A stretch of 64,000 bases of DNA from Coxiella endosymbiont of Amblyomma americanum (lineage in GTDB: Bacteria; Pseudomonadota; Gammaproteobacteria; Coxiellales; Coxiellaceae): contig NZ_CP007541.1 of assembly GCF_000815025.1 (NCBI RefSeq), positions 496,001-560,000 on the forward strand, in the 5' to 3' direction. Below, piece by piece: positions 56,954-64,000 of this stretch. The translations under genes and the position numbers were made by a program. The notes under the pieces were generated by a model that did no database searches, was not told where the DNA came from, and saw nothing but the letters and a program-made list of their open reading frames with translations. How positions within the stretch are numbered: position 1 is the first letter of the stretch; every line of letters starts with the position of its first letter.

Positions 56954-57292
56954 TTAACGAATCATTCGATAATGTAAGCTCCATAAAATCCATAAAGAAC
57001 CTCCTATGAGTACAATTAATATTACCATAGTAAATACAAAAGATATTAAATTCACTTTACTATGTTCATTTTTCGTATTTAATTGCAGAAAAAATACAAT
57101 TTGAACTATAAATTGAACAAAAGCAGAGATGAAAACAACATTTAACATTGCGATCTTAGAAAATGATGTATTCATTATTACTATCAAAAAAGAAACAAAA
57201 GTAAGAGCAATACACAGAATTATTCCAAGAACATAAACACCTAATTTCTTTTCACCGGTACTACTTATCTTTTCGAAAGAAATATTATTCAC
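56954..57292 (-). CDS. cyoD: Cytochrome bo3 ubiquinol oxidase subunit IV
   Basis: A small membrane subunit of 112 residues with three hydrophobic segments (about residues 17-38, 45-70 and 80-103). It has the family pattern with YVLGIILCIALTFVSFLIV and the AFVQFIVQIVFFLQL helix, and it ends with LHYRMIR. It helps assemble the oxidase. It starts at GTG 57292, overlapping cyoC by 8 bp, and is the last gene of the local cyoABCD operon. cyoE does not follow. Confidence 0.9.
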   Translation of the reverse strand: MNNISFEKISSTGEKKLGVYVLGIILCIALTFVSFLIVIMNTSFSKIAMLNVVFISAFVQFIVQIVFFLQLNTKNEHSKVNLISFVFTMVILIVLIGGSLWILWSLHYRMIR

Positions 57293-57881
57293 AAATTACT
57301 TCCATTAAATAAACAATCGTAAAAAGAAAAATCCAAATAATATCCAAAAAATTCCAAAAAAGATTTAGATACACCATTCTTCTCTTTACATTTTGATTAA
57401 TTTTAAAAATTGGCAACTGAACAATTATGATTAATATCCACAACAGACCTACAGCTACATGAACACCATGTGTTCCTACAAGAGTAAAAAAAGCAGAAGC
57501 AGATCCACTTATATTCCAAGAATAACCTTTAGAATACAGATGAATAAACTCTCTTAATTCCATAATAAGAAATCCAGCACCTAATATGAAAGTTGATATT
57601 AACCAAAATATAACTGTAGATAACTTATTTTTGTTAATTGCGCATATAGCTAGAAAATAAGTAAAATTACTCAGTAATAGAAAGAGAGTCTCAATGAGAA
57701 CATAAGGTAAATCAATTAATGGTTTTAATACAGGGCCTGTTGCTCCTCGATAATGTAATACTAAAAAAGTGGAAAACAATGCAGCGAACAAAATACAATC
57801 AGTCATTATATAAAGCCAAAAACCGAAAATGTCTATCTTGTCTGTGTCACTGAAATCGTCAGCTGTTGTCTTTGCGTTCAC
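57285..57881 (-). CDS. cyoC: Cytochrome bo3 ubiquinol oxidase subunit III
   Basis: The 198-residue subunit has five transmembrane segments and the bo3 subunit III landmarks: [20 protein letters not shown] near residue 20, a MELREF segment, [21 protein letters not shown] near residue 123 and the final [18 protein letters not shown]. It starts at GTG 57881, overlapping the cyoB stop by 4 bp. Confidence 0.95.
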   Translation of the reverse strand: MNAKTTADDFSDTDKIDIFGFWLYIMTDCILFAALFSTFLVLHYRGATGPVLKPLIDLPYVLIETLFLLLSNFTYFLAICAINKNKLSTVIFWLISTFILGAGFLIMELREFIHLYSKGYSWNISGSASAFFTLVGTHGVHVAVGLLWILIIIVQLPIFKINQNVKRRMVYLNLFWNFLDIIWIFLFTIVYLMEVICE

Positions 57882-59884
57882 GATGATGCTTCCTTATAGT
57901 GATGTAATTCGGTTTTTTTCACTATTGAAGCTTCAATATAATAGTTAACTTCTCTATTAAAAGTCCGAACAATGATTGTTGTAATTATACTAAACAACCC
58001 AAGAACGGCTGGAATCCACATATGCCAGATAATAGAAAATCCAAAAATACCGGAAAATACAGCGATCAAAAAACCTGCAGCAGTATTCTTTGGCATATGA
58101 ATATTTTCATATTGAACATCTTCTGGATTAACCCGCCATGAGCAATTTTGCTCTTTAGCTTTTTGTTTATCAGCCCAAAACTGGTCTCTTTCTTTTACTG
58201 TTGGAATAAAAGCAAAATTATAAGAAGGCGCTGGTGAAGCTATAGACCATTCTAAGGTTCGTCCATCCCAAGGATCTCCAGTATTGTCGCGTAATTGATG
58301 ACGATTTTTTATACTAACAATAATCTGAGAAATTTGTAGTAGAATACCGATCATAATCAATGCGGCACCAATAGCTGCAACAACGAAATAGGGTTGTAAG
58401 GTAATGTCTGTATAATGATAAAGACGTCGCATGACTCCCATCAATCCTAAAAAGTAAAGAGGCATAAATGCAATGTAAAAACCTATCACCCAAAAAATGA
58501 AAGACCACTTACCTAATTGTTCATCAAGTCGAAAACCAAAAGCCTTCGGGAACCAATAAATAAATCCAGAAAAAAGTCCAAAAAGCACACCACCAATAAT
58601 TACGGTATGAAAATGTGCTACTAAAAATAAACTGTTATGAACCTGAAAATCTATAGGTGGAATAGCCATTAATACACCTGCAATTCCTCCTATAGAAAAA
58701 GTGAAAAAAAAGGCAAAAACCCATAGCAGAGGAGTGCGTGTGGTTATTCTACCTTTATACATGGTAAAGAGCCAATTAAAAATCTTTACCCCAGTGGGTA
58801 TGGCAATAATCATCGTTGTAATTCCAAAAATAGCATTTACATCTCCCCCACTGCCCATAGTGAAGAAATGATGCGCCCAAACAATAAAAGACAAAAAAGT
58901 AATCACAAGCGTTGCGTATACCATAGTTGTATAACCAAATAATTTCTTTCGACTAAATGTCGCTACAACTTCTGAAAATACACCGAAAGCAGGTAAAATT
59001 AATATGTACACTTCTGGGTGCCCCCAAGCCCAAATTAAATTGATATACATCATCATGTTACCACCAGCATACTGACTAAAAAAATGCATCCCTAATAGGC
59101 GATCGAGTGTCAATAAAGCCAGACTAACGGTTAAAATAGGAAAAGCAAGAGCAGCTAAAATCATTGAACTAAATGTCGTCCAAACAAAGATAGGCATTTT
59201 CATGAAATTCATACCTGGAGCTCGCATCTTGAATACAGTAACAATAAAATTGATGCTTCCTAAAAGACTTCCTATCCCAGAAATTTGTAATGACCAGATA
59301 AAGTAGTCTACTCCTACTGTAGGACTGTAATATAATTCAGAAAGAGGTGGATAGGCTAACCAACCTGTTGCTGCAAAATCACCTATCACAAGAGAAAAGT
59401 TACATAACATCGCTCCTACAAAAGTCATCCAAAAACTAAGAGAATTAAGATAAGGGAAAGCAACATCTCGAGCACCAATTTGTAATGGTAAAACAATATT
59501 TGCCAAGCTAAATACCAATGGCATAGCCACAAAGAAAATCATAATCACACCATGAGCTGTAAAAATTTGGTCGTAATGTTCAGGAGACAGAAAACCAACA
59601 TTTGTACCCGCTGCAATGGCTTGTTGTGAGCGCATTAATATAACATCCGAAAACCCTCGTAATAACATAACTCCTGCTAAGAGAGCATACATGACTCCAA
59701 TCTTTTTATGATCTACAGAGACTATCCATTGGCGCCAAATATACGCCCATTTTTTGGTAAAAGTAATAAATGCGACAATTCCAAAAAAGAATATGGCCAT
59801 AAAAATAATAGCTCCCACAATAATGGGAGTATGAATTGGCACTGCATCGAGCGTTAATGTACCTAGAAAAAGTTCTCTTAACAT
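57878..59884 (-). CDS. cyoB: Cytochrome bo3 ubiquinol oxidase subunit I
   Basis: The catalytic, proton-pumping subunit of the terminal oxidase. The 668-residue protein has about 15 membrane segments. Low-spin heme His lies in [15 protein letters not shown]. The Cu-B His-Tyr region is [21 protein letters not shown], followed by WAHHFF. High- and low-spin heme His lie in [18 protein letters not shown]- and D-channel features appear present. It shows that aerobic respiration is retained. The operon order cyoA-cyoB-cyoC-cyoD is standard. Confidence 0.97.
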   Translation of the reverse strand: MLRELFLGTLTLDAVPIHTPIIVGAIIFMAIFFFGIVAFITFTKKWAYIWRQWIVSVDHKKIGVMYALLAGVMLLRGFSDVILMRSQQAIAAGTNVGFLSPEHYDQIFTAHGVIMIFFVAMPLVFSLANIVLPLQIGARDVAFPYLNSLSFWMTFVGAMLCNFSLVIGDFAATGWLAYPPLSELYYSPTVGVDYFIWSLQISGIGSLLGSINFIVTVFKMRAPGMNFMKMPIFVWTTFSSMILAALAFPILTVSLALLTLDRLLGMHFFSQYAGGNMMMYINLIWAWGHPEVYILILPAFGVFSEVVATFSRKKLFGYTTMVYATLVITFLSFIVWAHHFFTMGSGGDVNAIFGITTMIIAIPTGVKIFNWLFTMYKGRITTRTPLLWVFAFFFTFSIGGIAGVLMAIPPIDFQVHNSLFLVAHFHTVIIGGVLFGLFSGFIYWFPKAFGFRLDEQLGKWSFIFWVIGFYIAFMPLYFLGLMGVMRRLYHYTDITLQPYFVVAAIGAALIMIGILLQISQIIVSIKNRHQLRDNTGDPWDGRTLEWSIASPAPSYNFAFIPTVKERDQFWADKQKAKEQNCSWRVNPEDVQYENIHMPKNTAAGFLIAVFSGIFGFSIIWHMWIPAVLGLFSIITTIIVRTFNREVNYYIEASIVKKTELHHYKEASS

Positions 59885-59899
59885 TTCTCAACCTTTACA

Positions 59900-60829
59900 C
59901 TATTGAAAATTATTGATAGTTGTCTTTTTATACTGCATAAGTGTCTTTGAAAATAAATTCGGCATTACTACAACATAACAGCGCGCAGGCACTTTAATGG
60001 AAGGTTGAATAAGCTTCTGATATACCGATGGAATTAACTTTTCACCGGACTGTTTAACTTTATAAAACCAATGTCGTAATTCGTCTGGTTTTACTACTTT
60101 TACATTAAAACGCATATCAGAGAAACCTTTCCCATTATATTGGCTATCGAACCCCACATAAGTACCTAATTTTTCAGCAATTAAATACAGTCGAGTTCGC
60201 ATACCTGCCATAGTATACATCTGACTTCCTAATTGTGGAATAAAGAAAGCACTCATTGGAACATTGTCATTAGTAAAAATGAATTCTACCTGCTGTCCTT
60301 GAGCTATTTCTAGATAATTGATTGTAGCAATATTTTGTTCTGGATAAATAAAGAGCCATTTCCAAGGTAAGGCTATAGTTTTTATTATCATTGGTTTTCT
60401 ATCCTGTTGTATGGGAAGATAAGGATCTAATTTATGACTCGTTGTCCATGCCATTACTCCGAGAATAGAGACTATGATTATTGAAACGCCCCATAAAACT
60501 ACTTCTAGAAAAGCACTATGGCTCCAGTTTGGCCAGTAATCTGAAATTTTACGGTCACCACTGCTTGTATAGTTACCAGCTGCACGATAACGAATAAGAA
60601 AGTAAACACTCATAATGAAAACTGGTATCACTATAATCAGCATCAGAAAAAGAGCATCGAAAAATAAATGTTTTTCTTTATAGGTTATACTGCCTGTAGG
60701 ATTAAGAATACCCTTTATTGCTGTATGACAACCGGTTAAAAAGAACGTACTAGAAATAATCATTCCACACAACAAGAGCTTTAACGTTTTTTTAAAAAGT
60801 AAAAAAATTGCATTTTTCTTTTCAATCAT
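59900..60829 (-). CDS. cyoA: Cytochrome bo3 ubiquinol oxidase subunit II
   Basis: The 309-residue lipoprotein subunit has a signal sequence with lipobox FLTGC (Cys34), two transmembrane helices (about residues 57-80 and 103-125), and a cupredoxin-like periplasmic domain. The domain has WKWLFIYPEQNIATIN, SAFFIPQLGSQMYTMAGM and FDSQYNGKGFSDMRF. As in other quinol oxidases, the CuA-binding cysteines are absent. It is the first gene of the operon, 15 bp before cyoB. Confidence 0.95.
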   Translation of the reverse strand: MIEKKNAIFLLFKKTLKLLLCGMIISSTFFLTGCHTAIKGILNPTGSITYKEKHLFFDALFLMLIIVIPVFIMSVYFLIRYRAAGNYTSSGDRKISDYWPNWSHSAFLEVVLWGVSIIIVSILGVMAWTTSHKLDPYLPIQQDRKPMIIKTIALPWKWLFIYPEQNIATINYLEIAQGQQVEFIFTNDNVPMSAFFIPQLGSQMYTMAGMRTRLYLIAEKLGTYVGFDSQYNGKGFSDMRFNVKVVKPDELRHWFYKVKQSGEKLIPSVYQKLIQPSIKVPARCYVVVMPNLFSKTLMQYKKTTINNFQ

Positions 60830-61264
60830 TATACTGCCGATTTTTATATCATTTATGTAGAAAAATTATAGATTATTTAAAATGAACAACGTTAAATATA
60901 AGACGGACATTTGTGATACATTAAATCAAACTTTTACCGTTCCATTAAAATCATGGCCGTTTATCTAATTTATTTTTTATTAAGTATTTCTGAAAATAAC
61001 AGATTTGCTGATTACTGGCAAATTTCAGTGATCGTTGTATTTATTAATTAAAGGTTTTTAGTATTTAATTTTATTCTTTTGCATAGTGAAATCTGTTTGT
61101 GTTTCTAACGTTTAACAATTACTGTTTTTATGATGTGACTCGTCCATTGACTTTAAAAACTAGTTTATTTACTTTTTTTATCGGCCCGTTATCATAAGGA
61201 AAACTATATTGTGTTTAGTTTTCAACGACATTTTATACTATAGAGAATTTTTCTTAATTCATTG
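60830..61264. other. Gene-free interval upstream of cyoA
   Basis: About 435 bp, AT-rich, presumably with the cyo promoter near its left end. No coding remnant or strong hairpin is recognised. Confidence 0.45.
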
Positions 61265-61597
61265 TTATTCTTTTATTGGCCTATTCAATATTCCTGGAAA
61301 ATGATGTACGTTTCCTCTTTCTACAGCCCCTTTAATCTTGGCAAACCCTTGTTTTTCCATCTCGTCAATTCTTAAAATCATGTGCATTGGAATGTAAGTT
61401 CTTTTTACTCCTTGAAATTCAGTCTTTAATTTTTCTTCGGAAGGATCAACAACCACTGAAGCAGCGTCATTAAAAATCAATTTCTCCATTTCAATAAATC
61501 CCATCAAACTTTCCTCAGAAATATATTTAGCATACATTTCATAAACTTTTTCATCTTGATTAAAAATGACTCTATAGATTCTCTGTCTTTCTTCCAT
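61265..61597 (-). CDS. DUF1820 family protein
   Basis: The 110-residue soluble protein matches the DUF1820 pattern common in gammaproteobacteria: IYRVIFNQDEKVYEMYAKYI, LMGFIEMEKLIF, VVVDPSEEKLKTEFQGVKRT, YIPMHMILRIDEMEK and a GxAKI segment. Its function is unknown. The start has GAGG about 6 bases upstream. It stands alone with gaps of 340-435 bp on both sides, yet is perfectly preserved, which suggests it matters to the cell. Confidence 0.88.
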   Translation of the reverse strand: MEERQRIYRVIFNQDEKVYEMYAKYISEESLMGFIEMEKLIFNDAASVVVDPSEEKLKTEFQGVKRTYIPMHMILRIDEMEKQGFAKIKGAVERGNVHHFPGILNRPIKE

Positions 61598-61936
61598 TAT
61601 TACCTCAAAACAGTTGCGTTTTTATGGTTTATTTAGATAAAATTTTAATTAGTCATAAGATACTTATTTGAAATTGCATTGTTCAAAAGTAAAATATCTC
61701 TGCAAAAAAGTATTAAGTAATTGATTATTATAACGATGGAATATAAATTTAAAAACCTTCTTAGGTGATTTAGATCTCTATCATTAATTTACGCCACGAC
61801 GTTCAAAATAAGAAATCTTCCGATTAAAATTAGAATATTATTAATCTAACAAGGGAGTATTATTGCTTGTGTCTTCGTATTTTACATTTAAAAATTCAAA
61901 AAAGTGAAATTACAAGAGGGAATTGAATTTTAATTC
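61598..61936. other. Gene-free interval between miaA and the DUF1820 gene
   Basis: About 339 bp, AT-rich. In many relatives hfq follows miaA; no hfq-like frame is visible here. No other structure is recognised. Confidence 0.45.
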
Positions 61937-62902
61937 TTATTTAAGCCTAGTTTTTAAGTAGATCATTACACTTTTAATTAAGTCCTCCATATTATTGTCG
62001 TCAAAACTATTACTAAACCATTTTGCTTGAGACCATCTTTTAAGCCAAGTTAATTGCCGTTTAGCCAATTGACGGGTAGCGACAACGGCTCTATAGCGCA
62101 TCGTTACGTAATTGCAATAACCATTTAAATACTGTAACGCTTGCCGATAACCCACTGTGCGAAATGCTGGTAGATTAGGATTTAAATATCGTTTATATAG
62201 CTGCTTTGTTTCCTTTAAAAGGCCATCTTTTAGCATTCGATCAAAACGTTTTTCTATGTTTTCATGTAAAATTTTACGGTCAATAGGAGTTAAAACAATA
62301 TTAATAAATTGGCAATGAGAAATAGCTTTTAATCGATTTAAATTTTGGTAATTTGATAAAGGTTGTCCTGTTATCTCAAATACTTCTAACGCTCGTTGGA
62401 TACGCTGAGTATCGTGTTGATTAATTTGCAATGCGGATTTTGGATCGATTTTTTTCAATTTCTTATATAAAGTGGTCCAACCACTTTGTTCTGCTTCTTT
62501 AAGAATTTTTTTTCTAATCATTGGATGAGCAACAGGTAAATCAGACAACCCATATTGTAAAACGTAGAAATACAACATAGTTCCACCTACTAACAAAGGA
62601 ATTCGATTCTTCACTTTATGAACTAATTTAATCTGTTTTAAAGCGTCTTTATAAAATTGACCAACAGAATAAGGGTGATTGGGATTACGAATATTAATCA
62701 GGTGATGAGGTGTAATCTCCAATTCCTGGATAGTTGGTTTTGAGGTTCCAATATCAAAATCGCGGTATACCATCGCTGAATCTACGCTGATAATTTCAAA
62801 AGGCCACAATTTCGTTAACTCAATAGCTAACCGGGTTTTACCAATAGCCGTAGGACCCATCACACAAACAATGTGTTTCTTTATTTGTTCGTTGTGATTC
62901 AT
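61937..62902 (-). CDS. miaA: tRNA dimethylallyltransferase
   Basis: MiaA isopentenylates A37 of tRNAs reading UNN codons. The 321-residue protein has the P-loop VMGPTAIGKTRLAIEL near residue 14, then SVDSAMVYRDFDIGTSKPT, PHHLI, GQFYKDAL, LLVGGTMLYFYVL and DTQRIQRALEVFEITG, with YRQALQYLNG near the C-terminus. The catalytic Asp and Thr are present. It is 11 bp downstream of bioD, an unusual pairing; the normal neighbours mutL and hfq are absent. Confidence 0.96.
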   Translation of the reverse strand: MNHNEQIKKHIVCVMGPTAIGKTRLAIELTKLWPFEIISVDSAMVYRDFDIGTSKPTIQELEITPHHLINIRNPNHPYSVGQFYKDALKQIKLVHKVKNRIPLLVGGTMLYFYVLQYGLSDLPVAHPMIRKKILKEAEQSGWTTLYKKLKKIDPKSALQINQHDTQRIQRALEVFEITGQPLSNYQNLNRLKAISHCQFINIVLTPIDRKILHENIEKRFDRMLKDGLLKETKQLYKRYLNPNLPAFRTVGYRQALQYLNGYCNYVTMRYRAVVATRQLAKRQLTWLKRWSQAKWFSNSFDDNNMEDLIKSVMIYLKTRLK

Positions 62903-62913
62903 ACTAGAAAGAA

Positions 62914-63606
62914 TTACATATTAATTTTTGAAAAATTAAGTATCGATTGAAGACTAAACTGCTCTATCGGGTCTTTTTTGTAATGTACAACTCCTATACA
63001 CGGCGCTTTTACCCATTTTATTAAAGTCTCAATATTTTCATTAACTTTTTCTGTGTAAGGTTCTATACAATTTGCTACCCATCCTAAAAATGGTACACCT
63101 TTCTGTTTTATTGCTTGCGCTGTTAAAATCGTGTGATTTAAACAACCCAACTTAATCCCTGCTATTAAAATGACTGGAATTCTTAACAATGCAACAAAAT
63201 CAGCCATTGATTCTGTTGCATTTAACGGCACCGCCCAACCGCCTATTCCTTCAATAATAAAAACATCACTGGAAACCGCAAGGGATTTGTTTATTTTTTC
63301 TATCAAAACAGTGGTTGATAAATGTAAACCTTCTAATTGAGCAGCAATATTTGGTGCAATTGGTGCTTTTAAAGATATTGGGTTAACAAATGCATAACTT
63401 GTTTTAATTGAAGAAATTTTTTGTAGAGTAAGAGCATCTTCGTTATGCAGTTCATTGCTATTAGTACTATAATAACAACCAGAGGCGACAGGCTTTATAC
63501 CAAAAGTAGAATATCCAATATTATTGAACTTGCGCAATAAAGCAGCACTTATGTAGGTTTTCCCAACACCAGTATCTGTTCCAGTTACAAAAATTTTTAT
63601 AGTCAT
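62914..63606 (-). CDS. bioD: Dethiobiotin synthetase
   Basis: BioD closes the ureido ring of dethiobiotin using ATP and CO2. The 230-residue protein has the P-loop FVTGTDTGVGKTYISAALL near residue 6, KPVASGC, the conserved EGIGGWAVPLN near residue 119, and GCLNHTILTAQAIKQKG. All motifs are intact. It follows bioC after 25 bp in a biotin cluster whose other genes lie beyond the right edge. With BirA at 39.5 kb it supports active biotin synthesis. Confidence 0.95.
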   Translation of the reverse strand: MTIKIFVTGTDTGVGKTYISAALLRKFNNIGYSTFGIKPVASGCYYSTNSNELHNEDALTLQKISSIKTSYAFVNPISLKAPIAPNIAAQLEGLHLSTTVLIEKINKSLAVSSDVFIIEGIGGWAVPLNATESMADFVALLRIPVILIAGIKLGCLNHTILTAQAIKQKGVPFLGWVANCIEPYTEKVNENIETLIKWVKAPCIGVVHYKKDPIEQFSLQSILNFSKINM

Positions 63607-63631
63607 ATTTACGTGGTAAGATTATTCATTT

Positions 63632-64000
63632 TCAAATTTTTTTACAAATAAAGAAACCGATTCGGTAAGTTAACTTAACTGGTTGTTTATTGATAGACTG
63701 TGGTTTTAATATCGGTTTAATCGATAAACTAGATTTTTGCTTTTGAATCAGGCAATTTGCCCCGATGCATTTTATAGAGCGAATTGCGGATTGTACAGTA
63801 TTAAATGTATCAGTGAAATTTATTTCTTGACAAGAAAGCATTGAGAAACCACTTGATACTAGCAAGTTAGTAATAACATTAGGTTGATAAAATTGATTAC
63901 GAGATTTTTCATCCAATTCGTCAAATGTTCCTTTTAAGGGAATGGAAAAAGCCATTATCCCTGATCGTATTAATTGATAAGAAAAAACTTTAAAAGTATT
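63632..64000 (-). CDS. bioC: Malonyl-[acyl-carrier protein] O-methyltransferase, C-terminal part
   Basis: BioC methylates malonyl-ACP to disguise it as a fatty-acid primer at the start of pimelate synthesis. The frame is open to the right edge; the 122 visible residues are the C-terminal region. They read NTFKVFSYQLIRSGIMAFSI, then PLKGTFDELDE, FYQPNVITNLLVSSGF, AIRSIKCIGANC and a final LTYRIGFFICKKI, matching the BioC pattern (R-LKxIGA and P-TYxxFxG-like tail). The SAM-binding half lies beyond the window. The ATG inside (63955) is not the real start. Confidence 0.85.
   Translation of the reverse strand, partial: NTFKVFSYQLIRSGIMAFSIPLKGTFDELDEKSRNQFYQPNVITNLLVSSGFSMLSCQEINFTDTFNTVQSAIRSIKCIGANCLIQKQKSSLSIKPILKPQSINKQPVKLTYRIGFFICKKI

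Overview
The window reads as a piece of the chromosome of a reduced, AT-rich gammaproteobacterium of the order Legionellales. The best fit is a Coxiella-like endosymbiont of the kind found in ticks. That is an inference from protein resemblance, the LbtU/UPF0422-type porin, the low GC content, and the many gene-free gaps of 300-670 bp beside otherwise intact housekeeping genes. I see no insertion sequence, prophage, CRISPR array, rRNA gene or secretion system. About 51 protein genes appear functional or at least open. Six tRNA genes are present, and tsaE and the 5' part of birA are broken.

Layout. 1-5.0 kb (+): ribosomal block rpsF-rpsR-DUF2232-rplI, then dnaB-alr and sdhE. 5.3-14.2 kb (+): biosynthesis run aroC, asd, coaBC, truA, accD, folC, cvpA, purF. 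14.3-15.0 kb (-): rpmE and a bolA-like gene. 15.3-22.7 kb (+): an APH-type kinase, pncC, recA, alaS, lysC and tRNA-Ser. 22.9-25.3 kb (-): pdxH and the yadG/yadH ABC exporter. 26-29 kb (+): LbtU-like porin, mutY, yggX and tRNA-Phe. 29.2-34.8 kb: pyrD (-), an isolated acyl-CoA carboxylase beta-like gene (+), DAHP synthase (+) and rlmB (-). 35.2-42.3 kb: ung, tRNA-Leu, def and cyoE (+); purA (-); birA (+); the tsaE ruin and nnr (-). 42.8-49.9 kb: tRNA-Arg and fumC (+); dienelactone-hydrolase-like gene, IscU-like gene, iscS and OPT transporter (-); suhB (+). 50-54.4 kb: secF, secD and yajC (-); mnmA (+). 54.5-60.8 kb: two tRNA-Arg genes (-) bracketing a Bcr/CflA-type transporter (+) and an RRM protein (-), then cyoABCD (-). 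61.2-64 kb (-): DUF1820, miaA, bioD and the 3' end of bioC, which runs off the right edge.

Together the genes give core replication, repair and translation functions, SecDF export and aerobic respiration (cytochrome bo3, SdhE, fumarase, quinone-linked PyrD). They also give the shikimate and aspartate pathway entry steps, purine and pyrimidine synthesis, and cofactor steps for biotin (bioC, bioD, birA), folate (folC), CoA (coaBC), pyridoxal phosphate (pdxH) and NAD (pncC). Retained B-vitamin and cofactor genes are what one expects of a nutritional symbiont.

No new multi-gene system is evident. The points most worth a second look are these. (1) A long open carboxylase beta-subunit gene has lost its catalytic loops. 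(2) An IscU homologue has lost every Fe-S ligand but still sits directly behind an intact iscS. (3) BirA has lost its DNA-binding domain across an A9 tract and has replaced the Arg that retains biotinyl-AMP. (4) tsaE, normally essential, is clearly broken. (5) There are near-perfect long inverted repeats at the pyrD 3' end and in the yadG/porin divergent region.
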